Source of the DNA: Mauremys mutica
Lineage: Eukaryota > Chordata > Testudines > Geoemydidae
Assembly (NCBI RefSeq): GCF_020497125.1
Contig: NC_059077.1
Location: 29,401,340-29,465,339 of the forward strand
DNA: 64,000 nucleotides
Direction: 5' to 3'
A program made the translations under genes and the position numbers. Below the pieces are notes generated by a model, which did not search any database, was not told the origin of the DNA, and was given only the letters and a program-made list of their open reading frames with translations. Below are positions 1 to 11,306 of this stretch, in pieces (the first letter of the stretch is position 1; each line of letters opens with the position of its first letter).

Positions 1-540
1 TATTATAGTGGCATGTAAATGGGAATCCCAAATCCAAACTCGTGTAAAAAACATAGTGAACGTTGTGATTTAGCTACAAACCATGATTTGGCTTCATGGC
101 TTGGACCTCTGTAGTTTGTATAGTGTGTCTGTATCTTGCTCAAACTCTATCCCAATTTAAAACACTGCCAGTTTATTGCTGTAATTCCAATTATCAACCG
201 TGTACAATCTGTTTTCATTAGGTTTCATCACCCTTTTCCGTTTTGTTGTTTCCTTAGGCCTCCTGTAAACCTCATTTGCTTTATAGTAGACTTTTACCAG
301 CTGTTTTTGTTTTCTCTGATATGTGGTACTTTGCTTGTCTCATGCTTACATAAATGGCACTTTGAAATATTCAGCAATGAGTGTTGCAAAGTTCATATCA
401 CAGACTATTATCCCTGATTTTCTTCTGTACTTTACAGAGCATATGTGCAAATTGTCTAAACAGTAATTTTTTATACCCAAACTTAAAGAATAGATTGAGA
501 GTTTAAGGAAATGAAATTTTCATACTTTGATAGGATATGC
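1..540. other. Unassigned AT-rich DNA
   Basis: I see no gene, repeat family or RNA gene here. The only open frame of note (93 codons from 136) has no recognisable domain and ordinary AT-rich composition. Confidence 0.5.
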
Positions 541-574
541 AGACAAATTATATTACTCTTCCTGGGGATCTGTT

Positions 575-620
575 GATCAGATTGTAAAGTAGGTGTCTAT
601 GGACACCTTACAATCAGATC
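575..620. repeat. Short perfect-type hairpin
   Basis: Two arms of about 20 bases (575-597 and 602-620) are reverse complements with few mismatches around a four-base loop. It may be the remnant of a small fold-back transposon. No function is implied. Confidence 0.6.
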
Positions 621-737
621 TACTGTAGAGTTTTTGTGTTTCTGGCCAACTCTGTTTTAAATGTGTTGAGTACCTATCACTATAGTACTGCATAGCCTGA
701 GTTACTGTACTTAGTACGATGTCTGCACTGTCCCGCA

Positions 738-975
738 CTTTGCACTTGAGGGATGTGAATAACAGTGTGCACCAAAGTGCTGAGCTGTAATTGCCATAAG
801 TGGGTGTGAACTGAAAGGTTCCTAGATCACATCAGTGTAGCCCTTTCAAAATAGGATTACATTAATGCGAACTAGGAATCTTTTAGTTCATGCCTATAGC
901 ATCCACACTGGGGAGTTACAGCTCAGCACTTTGGTGTGTACTGCTGTTCACACCACTGTAGTGTGACCTGCAGGA
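738..975. repeat. Fold-back (long inverted repeat) element
   Basis: The segment around 763-835 is repeated in reverse complement around 870-955. The shared core 'accaaagtgctgagctgtaa' is at about 769-789 on the plus strand and its complement at about 914-934. The arms are each about 100 bases and diverged, with the centre near 850. This is the structure of a non-autonomous fold-back or MITE. No coding capacity and no clear target duplication were seen. Confidence 0.6.
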
Positions 976-979
976 CCAG

Positions 980-1815
980 ATATGCAAGTCCTTACATTCA
1001 CATCATGTTAGTACTAGAGAACATTATAATGGACTCTTTTCCTTGACTCTCCCTGGTTCTTAGTAAGCTTTGCTTGCTGTTTTTAATGTGAGTTTGAGGT
1101 TATTTGCAGCCTTGATAGGAACGCAACAGTATTCTGAGGTATGCTCAGACTGGTTTTAGTTCAATCTTAGCTTCTCCATTAGTTCATTCAAAGCTAAGTG
1201 CACCGTACTGAGAATGCTCTGAACAGCGTCATTCTAGACTTTGTTAGCTGTATGGTCCCAGTGGAACAGTCCTTGGGTGCATGGCTCTGTGATATTCTAT
1301 ACCTTGGGGGAGTGCCCTGTAACCCCCATATTCCTCACTTTATATTCAAGATCACAATTATATATAAATATCAGGGGAAAGGTTATGATCTGGTGAAAGT
1401 CACTCTTCTATCTAAATATGTACATCATTAGTGCATATGAAGTGGTGAGATTGTGTGTGTGCATAGTTGTCAGTAAAACATGCTGTAATTTGGGGAATCG
1501 GCCAGATATTAGCTTCCCAGAGACAACAGCAAGGAGAGTAACCAATGCCCAGGGGTTGTTAAATAACCACCAACAGCGATTGTCCAGCAAGGGAGTTATA
1601 ATTCAGCAACTCATCTGCACAAGGCCACAACAGGCGAATTGCTCAACCTTGCCTGGTGACTCAGCAATGTCCACCAGACATGCCTGGTCTTGTATTCTCC
1701 AAGCACGTGGACTAAAAAAATATGAAACAGAACACAGGCCAAGCAGTGGGCCCCTTTCTCTTTCCTCCACCTATGCTGCAAGCAACAAGGACACTCAGAA
1801 GACTGAAGACTCCAA
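980..1815. other. Unassigned DNA
   Basis: No recognisable gene. A 142-codon plus-strand frame (1418-1846) has no domain and runs into the repeat that follows, so I do not call it a gene. The 3' part may belong to the LTR-like repeat at 1820. Confidence 0.4.
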
Positions 1816-1819
1816 CAGA

Positions 1820-2410
1820 GGAGACTGGCCCAGGTTTCAAGGGTGAAATCTGTGTTCTCTGAACTACAATATCCAGTGGGGTGAGAAACTGCTTAATCTA
1901 GATGTTACCCAGTCTAACAGGGTTAAGAGTTCAGACTGTGTGCTTATATTTTCTTTTCTTTTGGTAACTAACTGACTTCTTTCTTATCACTTAGATTTTA
2001 TTTAACTGTTTATCTTTACCAGTGAGTTAGCCTGAAGTGTCTGGTAAATCTGCTTAGGTTTGCCAAGGCTGGTGTATATCCACTTTCCATTGATGAAGCG
2101 GTGAAGCAATTAATAAATTTGTGTTGCTCAAGAAAGGGTCTTGAGCAGTGCAGGATGGTATATTCCTGAAGTACAAGGCTGGGAGCTGGAGGCAGTTTGG
2201 CTAGTGCCTTTCTCTGTGTGATTTCATGAGTGGGTCTGGGAGCATTCATGCAATCTAGCTGGGTGTGGAGCTCCATATGCGGTTGTGCTGAGTGATAACA
2301 GTGCCTGGAGGGGTTTGCTGCTTGTCACTAGCAAAACATTATGAGAGACTGCCCACGCTGGAGAGTTAAGGGGACACAGCAGTCCCACAGTCCCAGGCTG
2401 CACCCCAGGG
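1820..2410 (+). mobile_element. LTR-like interspersed repeat fragment
   Basis: From memory of turtle genomic sequence, this stretch resembles a high-copy repeat with a pyrimidine-rich middle, an 'aataaa'-containing segment (near 2110) and a GC-richer 3' part ending 'cccgtcacag' near 2423. I cannot fix its ends or its class. The 'gtcaca' terminus and AATAAA-like signal suggest the 3' part of an LTR. There is no protein frame. Confidence 0.4.
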
Positions 2411-2587
2411 ATCCCGTCACAGGCTCATCTCACAGAAACCTTCCAGATGGTACTGTTCTTGGGAGGGAGATAAACTGCATCTTCCACTAGCCACATATGA
2501 TCTCTGCCTCTTTACCAGTTTGGTTAAAATGCATTAAGCGTGGAGGCAAGCCTTCCACCTAACCCTTGACATCAACGATCTAGTGCA

Positions 2588-2665
2588 AGGTTTCTCAAAC
2601 TTCATTGCACTGCAAGCCCCTTCTGACAACAAAATTACAACATTTTGGCGCTGCTAGGAATGGAG
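2588..2665 (+). mobile_element. hAT-like miniature element, left-end fragment
   Basis: It starts 'aaggtttctcaaacttcatt', resembling the 'cag.gtttctc' left end of the complete hAT-type element at 48959. The right end is not recognisable, so only a fragment remains. Confidence 0.35.
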
Positions 2666-3605
2666 ACCCAAAGGTTATTCTTAAACATTCAAATGGCTAA
2701 GATATCCTGGATGAATCGGGAAGGCTCTCTCATGTTGGAAACTAGCTGGAACTATTAAAATTCCTACAGAAGACACCCATCCTTTTCAGAATGTTCTTTC
2801 TTGTCTTGATGTTTTCAGAGTGTTTCCCAGAAGACAGATCACTGAGATTATTTAAACATGTCAGTCTGGTTGTCACTAATGGTCACATGGTATTCTCTAG
2901 AGTTCACACAGTCTGCCACAAGAGAACCCAAGTCAGTTAGTATGACTGAGCTTTCCCTAACTGATTACAGGTGCTATACTTAGTAGTCCTGTTTGAGGTC
3001 TGTCACAACAAAGCAACTAATGGCTGACACATTCTTCCAAATCCTGCTGCTGAACACACAGTTTTTTCTGGTATGCCCCATTTTGTATTTTTAGCTCAAT
3101 TGTGTCCCATATTTTTAGGCATTTATATTTCTGACGCATGATACCTTTCCCAGAGAATTTACTGTAAAATTCGCACAAAGGTGTCATACTCTAAAATGGA
3201 AAAATGCCACACACCGCATATTTTGTCCAGTCTCATGAGATTGTTTCAAATTAAATTTCATGTTAATTGTTCAGTGGCTGAAAGTGCCTCATGAGGAAAC
3301 AGTGGATTCCACTACTCGCTGAACAATACTTTCAAATTCCTTTTATATTGATGAATAAAATCAAGCAATATTTTTAGTCCAATTGGCACCTGATTTACAG
3401 TCAATAACTAAGCTAGATTTTGGATAAATCGTAATAGAAAACATTGATTTCTCTTAATCAGGACTGTCAGTTTTAAGAGTATTGAAGAATTACAGACTGG
3501 ATCAAGTTTGGAAGCTATTCTGGAACCAGAGCAAAGCAAAATGTTAGACAGCTCATTAAACTGCTGCAGAAAATTGAAGGTTTTCAGGTTGTTGAGAGGA
3601 GACAC
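2666..3605. other. Unassigned AT-rich DNA
   Basis: No gene or repeat family was recognised. Minor inverted or AT-rich stretches only. Confidence 0.4.
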
Positions 3606-4149
3606 ATAAAAATGATGGAACTACTGTACAAGAAAATGCCTCACTTCTCCATTCAATTCCTTACCCACCTTTTGATTTTCATATTAATCCCCATCTTTTC
3701 TAATTTAACTAATAATTTCCCATATGGAACTACATCAAATGCTAGACCTTTGAGAAAATACCTGAATTTCTAGACAAAGAGATCAGGATGGGGTGGCATG
3801 ATCTACCTTTTGTAATACCATGTTGTAATTTTATCCCAATTACTGTTTATCTCTATGGCCTTAACTACTCTGTCTTTCAAAATCTAAGACCTTCTTCTAA
3901 GACCTGGCAAACAATTGAGGACAACTGAACGGGCCTGTAGTTTTCTGGATCTTTTTCCCCCTTTCTTAAATATTGGTGCTATATTCGCAATTCTCAAGTC
4001 ATAGGGTCTGACTCCCCTTCCTTGAGTTCACAGATTCATTAAAATCCTTGCTATTGGGCTTCCACTTTCATGTGTCGGCTCCTGTAATATTCTTGGATGG
4101 AGATTATCTAGGCCCCCCAGTTTGGTCCCATTAAACTGTTTGTTTGAGT

Positions 4150-4790
4150 TTGGCTTCCACCTCTGATGTGGTACGTTCTACTTCCATATCCTTGTTCCCA
4201 TTAGTCACTCTGCCACTGCCTTCCCCCGCCCACTTCCTTATTAAAACCTGAGGCAAAGTATTCATTTAGGTGTTGAGGCATATCTAGATTATCCCTAATT
4301 TCTACCCCATCCTCAGTGTTTAGCAGATCCACTTCTTGTTTTCCTTTTTTTAATATGGCTAAAGATCCTTTTACAGTTGATTTTTAATCTCCTTTGCAAG
4401 GTCCAATTCTGCTTGACTTCTGACAGTTCATTGTTTCTCTACACTTTCTGACCTCCAAGAGGTAGCTTTCCTTACTGAGCCATCACTTCTTCCATTCCTT
4501 GTAGCCTTTCGGCTTTCTCTTAATAACCTGTTTCAAATGCTTATTCATCCAGTTTGGTCCTTTGGATGGAGGCTTCATAAAGTTTCTTGAACGATGACTT
4601 AAAGTAATTCCAAGCCTCCTCCACATTCTGATCCTTGAGTTCTTCAGTCCAGTCCACTTCGCTAAGTAATTCCCTTAATTTTTTTACAGTTTGCCCTTTT
4701 GATATCAAGAAACTAGTTGCATCTTTGTTGCTTCTGCTTGGCTTAACCAGAGTCCTCACCAAATTAGGTACAGTCGTCTTACTCCTAGGA
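4150..4790 (-). pseudogene. CR1 ORF2 linker/RT remnant
   Basis: A 73-codon frame starting at 4762 contains 'WTEELKDQNVEEAWNYFKSS', typical of the region between the endonuclease and reverse transcriptase of CR1-clade ORF2. Downstream, in shifting frames, the sequence continues toward the RT finger region. Several stops and frameshifts break it. Its product would be the replication enzyme of the LINE, and no functional copy remains here. Confidence 0.65.
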
Positions 4791-4819
4791 TCACCTACCT
4801 GACAGTTACTGTCATTAGT

Positions 4820-4984
4820 GAGACAAGATGGATGAGGTAATATGTTTTATTGGACCAACTTCAGTTGGCGAGAGAGACAAGCTTTCCAGTTTGCACAGAG
4901 CTCTTCTTCAGTAAACTTAAAAGCTTGTCTCTCTCACCAACAGAAATTGGTCCAATAAAACATACCTCACCCACCTTGTCTCTC
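4820..4984. mobile_element. Penelope-like tail, inverted head-to-head
   Basis: A left arm (about 4820-4915, minus orientation) and a right arm (about 4917-4984, plus orientation) are reverse complements, each ending outward in 'gagacaag' or its complement. The unit contains 'attggaccaactt' and its complement and 'cttgtctctctc'. I recognise it from memory as the 3' tail of a sauropsid Penelope-like or related retroelement. It sits inside the minus-strand CR1. A target duplication is not clear. Confidence 0.6.
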
Positions 4985-5179
4985 ACCTGGCACTAACACT
5001 GCTACAACAACACTGTATACAGTTACTATTATTGGTATTGGTACAATCTTTCCTCTTGTTGACCAATCTCTTACATTCTATTGTTCCTTTCTCCATTGTT
5101 GTATCCTCTTTTACTTGATTTTCATCCTGCTCAGTACTAGAATCAGGCATGGAGATTACATGAGCCTCTCTGAACCAAC

Positions 5180-6019
5180 TTCCCCAAATTACTAATTTAA
5201 ATCTTTTAATCAGTTGTGCCAGCCTCCATCTGAGAAGTCTATTTCCCTCCCTACTCGGGTGGAGTCTATCCCAGGTGAACAGTACTCTGTCTCACAGTAA
5301 TCATACATCCTAAAGCCCTCCTTATAACACCATTGCCTGAGCCATCTTTGGATCATCATAATCTCTTCTCATCTTTGCTCTTTTACTCCCAGGGACAGGT
5401 AGAATCCCACTGAAGATAACCTGGGCATCCATTTTTTAAAAAAAGCAACAAAGAGTCCTGTGGCACCTTATAAACTAACAGATGTATTGGAGCATAAGCT
5501 TTCAAGGGTGAATACCCACTTCGTTAGACCCACTGCGTCTGACAAAGTGGGTATTCACCCACAAAAGCTTATGCTCCAATACATCTGTTAGTCCTGTGGC
5601 ACCTTATAGACTCTTTGTTGCTTTTTACAGATCCAGACTAACACGGCTACCCCTCTGATACCATTTTTTTAAGTGTCTTCCCCAAACCGGCATAGTCATC
5701 CTAGATTCTCCAGTAAGAATCTATTAGTATCATTTGTTCCCATGTGAAGGACAATCAGTGGATTCTTTTCTGTTCCTATTCGGATCCACTTCAGTCTCGG
5801 GTCTGCATCCTATATGTTAACTCCTGGCAGGCAGCACACCCTTCTGTTCTCCAGATCAGCTCTGGAGACAGACCTGTGTGGTGTTCCTAATAGGGAGTCC
5901 CCAGTCCTGTAGACTTGCCTTTTCCTGGTGTTAGGGCAAAGAATTGCACCATTCTCCTTCTGTTTTTTTTCTGTCTGCAAGTCATCTTGTCTTCTGTTCT
6001 CACTTGCAATCTTTTGCAA
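5180..6019 (-). pseudogene. CR1 ORF1 esterase (SGNH/GDSL) remnant
   Basis: CR1-like LINEs encode an ORF1 protein with an SGNH-fold esterase, thought to aid retrotransposition. The motifs are readable on the minus strand in the right order: GDSL (nucleophile Ser block) at 5902-5891, GTND (Asn block) at 5740-5729, 'VIFSGILPV' near 5425-5395, and D-R-L-H (the Asp/His dyad of block V) at 5270-5259. The longest intact piece is 69 codons from 6019 and ends in a stop before GTND. The Penelope-like insertion at 5440-5660 lies between GTND and the IFSG strand. It is a pseudogene with its catalytic landmarks still visible. The assignment to CR1 rests on this domain plus the downstream ORF2 piece in the same orientation. 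Confidence 0.7.
5440..5660. mobile_element. Penelope-like tail, inverted pair within one TSD
   Basis: The left arm (5443-5535, minus orientation) and right arm (5545-5660, plus orientation) are copies of the same tail in opposite orientation. The whole is bracketed by one direct repeat, 'ccattttttaa' at 5429-5439 and 'ccatttttttaa' at 5661-5672 (one extra T). The right arm reaches the outermost 3' motif 'gactaacacggctacccctc'; the left arm stops about 35 bases short of it. The right arm also carries a 19-bp segment in inverted orientation (5592-5610). The family assignment to Penelope-like elements comes from the matching tails at 41.9 kb and 58.5 kb, which are joined to PLE coding sequence. 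Confidence 0.7.
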
Positions 6020-6620
6020 GTCATCCTTTATGCTCCTGCGGCTCTGACTATTTTCATTAACTCTTCCTCTTTTCTTGTAGGACTAGTCCTCTTCTCTTCT
6101 TCCTTGCTCTCCCATCTTCTGTTACTGCCTGCCTCTCCCTTTCATTTTCCAACTCAGCAAACCTATTTCTTAGCTGTACTTCTCCTTCCCTAGTCAGTCT
6201 CTTCCTCTGCCTTGTTCTCATAGTCACATGCTTCCACTGGTTCCTTTCTTCATCCAGCAGACTATGCTCACAGTTCTCTGGTCAAGCATGCATCTGCAAG
6301 CCTTGAGATTTCCCCTCAGCAGCCTCTCCCATTCCCTCCATCACACCCCCAAGAACTCACTCACTTCCCTTATTAACAGGGGCTTGCCTCCCTGCTCCAC
6401 CAATAGATCTCCACTCAAACTCCCCTGTTTTCAGCTGTTTGCTGGCTCCTGTTTATTTAGGGCTAGATTTTGGCATTAGAACCTTGAGCAAGGAGTGGTA
6501 TATAAACTGCACCACCTCAGAGTAATCCCGGAAGTAACTCTGACTCACCTCTGTGTCACCATGTCTCTCCTGCTCTCTCATTGCTATTGGTGGAGAGGGT
6601 AATAATGTACCAGCATTTCA
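5905..6620. other. CT-rich leader and flank
   Basis: 5905-6460 is the sense-strand purine-rich 5' part of the minus-strand CR1. 6460-6623 has no recognisable feature. Confidence 0.4.
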
Positions 6621-6623
6621 TTA

Positions 6624-6773
6624 TTATCCTTCCCACTCTGACTCAGCTACTCTAGCCAGAGAATAAGGGTGTGAGGATGGAGGGGATAAGCAGGTGAGTA
6701 ACCCCACCAAATCCTATGTGTCTGGACCTGAGGTCTGGTTAGTACTCATTAGAGTGTAAGGTTAGGGTTTCTT
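6624..6773 (+). repeat. 150-bp perfect direct duplication, copy A
   Basis: Every base of 6624-6773 recurs at 11307-11456 (offset 4,683), compared base by base. Identity ends abruptly on both sides. It contains 'caggtgagta' at 6691-6700, a consensus 5' splice site. I see no terminal repeats, poly-A or target duplication that would mark a known transposon. Confidence 0.9.
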
Positions 6774-6925
6774 ACTTCCTCTTACTGCTTTGTGACTGAT
6801 CTGGGTCTCAGTCTAGCCTGAGAAAGGAAACTTGTCTTACTCTTTTTAAAGCCGCAGGTACCACAGGAATAAACATGAGTAATAATAGAGAAGGTGAAGA
6901 TTATGATTAAAGATACAATTTTGTT

Positions 6926-7250
6926 ATGGAAGTCAGGGATTCTGTGACTTTAAGAAACCTCTTTGCCTTCTGCTTCAGCCGAATTCCCCAGAGTGGTGGG
7001 GCCCACAGCTGTCAGCCACCTCGGGTGGTGGGGGTCCTGCTGCTGTCAGCTGCTGCGGTGGGGGCTGGAGCTCCCCAGGGCATTGGGGCTTGGGCTGTCA
7101 GTCCCCTCCCATGCAGGGCTCAGGCTTCAGTTCCGTGGGGTGGTCACCCTTCCCCTCCCATTACTTTTAGTAAAAGCACAGGTCACAGCTTCCAGGAATT
7201 TTTGTTTATTGCCCGTGACCTGTCTGACTTTTACTAAAAAGTACCATGAC
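6926..7250. mobile_element. GC-rich interspersed repeat with terminal hairpin
   Basis: A GC-rich block (6965-7150) in an AT-rich neighbourhood is followed by two near-complementary arms, 'acttttagtaaaa' (about 7162-7174) with 'caggtcac' after it, and 'gtgacctg' with 'acttttactaaaa' (7216-7239). The overlapping 103- and 145-codon frames are a consequence of GC-richness, not genes. It resembles a non-autonomous DNA element common in turtles. I cannot name the superfamily. Confidence 0.45.
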
Positions 7251-8375
7251 AAAATCTTAAACTTAATTATGATGTATGCACTATGTGAAAATCACTCTTT
7301 GAATGGCACTTTAGTTCAATTACAATGGGTTTATTTACACAGAAATCACCAGGTAAACACATTTTATTTTTCTCAATGCTATTTATATCTCTTTAATTAA
7401 AAACAAATTACAGCACCTGCTTCTGTTGATGGTTGCTAAAGCATCCTGGGAGGATGGGAGTAAATGGGCTGGATTCACCACTGTCTTACTCTAGTTTTAT
7501 GCTAAAGCCAGTCCATTGGTTATACTGGCCTAATGCTGAAGTAATCCAGTAGGGGTCGATATAAACATATAGACAGGTCTGGCATTAGGATTTATAACCA
7601 CAAATTAGAAACCTGCTTCCATGAGGTGCTGAGTGCCCTCAACTCCCAGCTGACATCCATTCTCCTTCAACAGAACCTTAATCCTCAACATAATTACTAA
7701 AGTGATCTCATCCATGGCATCATAACTACTAGGATACAAGATTTTTGGTTAACCAGCCACATTCCCTTAAGGTACCCTCTCCTCATGCTCCAAATACACA
7801 CATTCATGCACTAAATTAGCCACAGGAGAGAGACTAGAGAGTCCTGAGCATCTATTAGAAATAAAATGAGAGCAGGGAAAAAAGGTTAATTACAACATTT
7901 TTATGTAAGAGTAACAGATTTCAGTCAATGTGCACTCATTAATTCATGATACTTTCTATTTGCATGCAGTAGTTCATTAATTTTGTATTTAATTTATTGT
8001 ATGTTTAATTTTCTCACCCAAAAGAAGATAATGAGGAGCAATTTGAGTGTTTCCACTTATTCATTATTTAAAAAAATATACTTTTTTTTTCTGTGTAGAC
8101 GGCTAGCCTGAATAATTCTACAGGAAGACACAAAAAGTGGAATATTCACCATACTAAGGGGATAAAAGTTCAACAAACTAACTATATTTAACTAATTTAC
8201 ATAAAGCTAAAATTTCATTTATCAATTAAAGAGAGGGCAAATAAACCCCATTTCTCATGGTAATCTAAGTAAATATTCTGATAACTCAATTTCTTATTTA
8301 TAATGCTTGACATATCAAATACTTAAAAAAACCCTACAAAACCCATTAGGAAAGGGATAGATGATAAGACAAAAA
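7251..8375. other. Unassigned AT-rich DNA
   Basis: No gene or repeat family recognised. Confidence 0.45.
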
Positions 8376-8379
8376 ACAT

Positions 8380-9018
8380 CATAATATCACTGTGTAAATC
8401 AATGGTACATACACACCTTGAATACTGCATGCACCCCATCTCAAAAAAAGATATATTAGAATTGTAAAAGGTACAGAGATGGACCACAAAAATGATTAGG
8501 GGTATGGAACTGCTTCCATATGAGGAGAGATTAAAAAAACTGGGACTTGTCAGCTTGGAAAAGAGATGACTACGGGGGATATGATAAAGGTCTATAAAAT
8601 CATGAATGGTATGAAGAAAGTGAATCAGGAAATTTACTTCTTCACATAACAGGTAGGCAGCAGGTTTAAAAATAACATAAGGAAGTATTTCATTATATAA
8701 TGCACAGTCAACCTGTGGAACTCATTGCCAGGGGATGTTGTGAAGGCCAAAAGTATAATGCAGTTCAAAAAAGAATTTGGAGGATAGGTCCATCAATGGC
8801 TATTAGCCAAGATGATCAGGGATGCAACCATGTGCTCTGGGCATCCCAAAGCCTCTGACTGGCAGATGCTGGGGCTGGACACTGGGATGGATCTTTCAAT
8901 GTTTGCCCTTTTCTGTTCATTGCCTCTGAAGCATCTGGCATTGGCCACTGTCAGAAGATGGCATACTGGGTTAGATGGATTGCTGGTTTGACTCAGTATG
9001 GTCATTCTTATTTCTGTT
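8380..9018 (+). mobile_element. CR1 LINE 3' end
   Basis: The plus strand matches the C-terminal ORF2 region and 3' UTR of a CR1 subfamily: 'tatgaggagagattaaaaaa', 'ggaactcattgccag' and the terminal 'cagtatggtcattcttat' are characteristic. It is 5' truncated, as usual for CR1. The coding frame is shattered. It ends at about 9018 without a poly-A tail, which is normal for CR1. Confidence 0.75.
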
Positions 9019-11306
9019 TTGTTCTAAAAGATACCCCACCTCACAGCTACAAATATTAGGAAGAAAACTGTAATACATTGAAAAATATCAGAACAATAAG
9101 ACTTAACAAAGGATGAGCTGAATGAAACACAGAAGTAATAAAAAACATGAGGCTTAGGATTGCATCCTACAGTTCTTACTGGGCCAAAACTCTCATTCAT
9201 TAATTATAGTTTTGCCTCAACAAAAACAATGGGACAGATTCTCTGGAGGATCCAGCCAGATTTTGGTGCAAATGGCTAGTGGAGAAGTCCCTTTGAAGAG
9301 CTGTGCTCCCTACACATATAATGTTGCCAATTTCTGGGCCAGCCACCTGCCCAATCCTGGCATGCCTGGAGTGTGGTAGAGCTCATCTAAGTTATGCTGA
9401 TCATCTACTGGCAGTTCCCCATGGACCTCCAGGCTGCTCTAACTGACTTGGAGCTTTGATACATGGGAGAATTGATCCCTGAGTGCTCGATTTTTTGCCT
9501 GGCACTTATACAGGTTCACAGTGGAGGTGAGAGCAGTCTGAGTGCAGGAGCCAGGCAGCCTTGCAGACCCTGCACGCATGAGAGCAGTGCTGTCTCCTCC
9601 TTAATTCACCAGGGGTTCATGGAAAGGGAGGTAGAGGAGATAAAGCAGAGCTGACCATCCAGACATATGGAGGAGACAGCTGCAACACACTGAGGGTTGT
9701 AGGTATGGCTTGTGAGACAGAATACTTCCTAGTGCTCCCCGTGGGGAGGGCAACTCCACGCTGTCTCCTACAATTGGCTGTGCTGATACAGAGTGATATA
9801 GCCCTAAGAAAGGTCTCCAGGATTGGCCCCTTTGATAATCTTGTGTAGCTCTGCATCTTGGAGTTAAATGCAACAGACTATCTCGGCTGAATGCCCCGAA
9901 TAGTCATCCAACCTTGATGCGTTAGAATCTGAGACTGGGAAACTGGGTGAGGAGAAAATGGAAGAAGAAGTCAGAGTCTGATTCAATGAATTGCCCTAAA
10001 GGACAAGGCTTAAAACAGTTACCCCAAATGACCACTTTCAAAAGAAACCCACCAAAGTTAAACAAACAGGGACTGTTTGCAGGAAGTAAAGCTTCACAGA
10101 GGTAAAATAACATAGAAATTAGAAGGGAAACTTTTCTGTTCTGGTGCATCAAGCAGCCGAATGTTCATTTTCACATAAAAACACACATGATTTGGTATGA
10201 CAGTATGATCTTACAGTTTTTATTACCACAAAAGTAAAATTTTGGAGCTGGGAAACATCCCCAAACAAATCTAACATAAACTGTTAAGAATTTTAAAATT
10301 CAATGTTTTTGCATAGGCCTAGTAACTACAATTTGCATGGTAACAGATGAATGAGTAGTAGATAAACATGTGGCTGGAGTATGTGAATATTAGAGGTGAC
10401 TGTCATTTCAAAGACATTATCAGTCTAAATTGCTAGCTGTCAATTCTAAAAATAAGCTTCCGTCTGCATCTCTGGTTTTCACAGAGAGTGCTCAGCAGCC
10501 AACATATTGCCAGTGCTTCAAATCCCATAGACTTTCCCCTTGTGTCTGGGAATACCAGAACTAAGAAAGTAAACTGATGAATGTTGACACTATAGAATAT
10601 TGGACTCTTTCATCAAATACTTGTTTAGGATGATGTACAGAAATAAATTACATCTAATTATACTATACCTTTATCTGCAAAATATTGTGGAAAAACAATA
10701 ACTCAGTATACAAATATTCCATAGAACTCCACTGCCCAGAATGAACATTCCCCTGTGAACTCCTGGATGCCTTTTTGCTGCTTCATCAGCATGTCTTGAA
10801 CTGAAAAAGAAATTGTCAGTCAAAACAATCCTTTTGTTTTTATTTGATTTTGAAAAAATTGTTTTTACTTTGCAGATAGCAAAGATTTGCATGAGAATAA
10901 GATTATTTGTGCATTATTTTGAACCTCAGCTTCATGCTTAATATGGCTGCTACCTGATCTTTTTGAAATCCAGGCATGAAAAATGCACCTTAGTTTTTAT
11001 AAGTCATTGCCAGTGGCTTAACAAGATATTTTACCAACTGCAACTAGAGGTGAGCGATAGGGGCAGAATTTCATTTTGTGAAATTTGATGTTTTTTATAT
11101 TTCATCCATTTTTCTCTTATCTGCATTTAATCTTTCAACATGTCTAATTTATCTGAATTTTGGATACATCCAACTGTCTGTAATTAATACACACACTAGA
11201 AGGAGTTACACAGATAATTAAATTAAACTGTGTTTTCTTGTCAGGAGATAGTATCCAAATTCAAAATTGCCAAATTTTGTCTGAATCCTGATTTGTAAAA
11301 TTTGGC
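9019..11306. other. Unassigned DNA
   Basis: No gene recognised. 11040-11300 is rich in 'gaaat'/'atttc' words, like segments at 26.4, 46.3 and 54.4 kb, and may be an old repeat. Frames at 9463-9873 overlap on both strands and carry no domain. Confidence 0.4.

Larger units (their letters stand above)
3610..6460 (-). mobile_element. CR1-clade LINE, 5' portion, minus strand
   Basis: A long decayed CR1-type non-LTR retrotransposon read from high to low coordinates. Order in the sense direction: GC-richer 5' leader (about 6460-6200), a Lys/Glu-rich N-terminal ORF1 stretch (6200-5910), an SGNH/GDSL esterase domain (5905-5180), then an ORF2 segment between endonuclease and reverse transcriptase (4790-4150) and the start of the RT (4100-3610), where an 'AFDVVPYGKLL'-like motif can be read. 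The endonuclease core expected between the two ORF parts is missing or unrecognisable (5180-4800). Two Penelope-like insertions interrupt it (4820-4984 and 5440-5660). Frames are broken throughout, so it cannot be active. The 5' boundary near 6460 is an estimate. Confidence 0.75.

Noticed and set aside
1418..1846. A 142-codon plus-strand frame
   Set aside because: No domain, ordinary composition, runs into a dispersed repeat, and lacks splice or promoter support.
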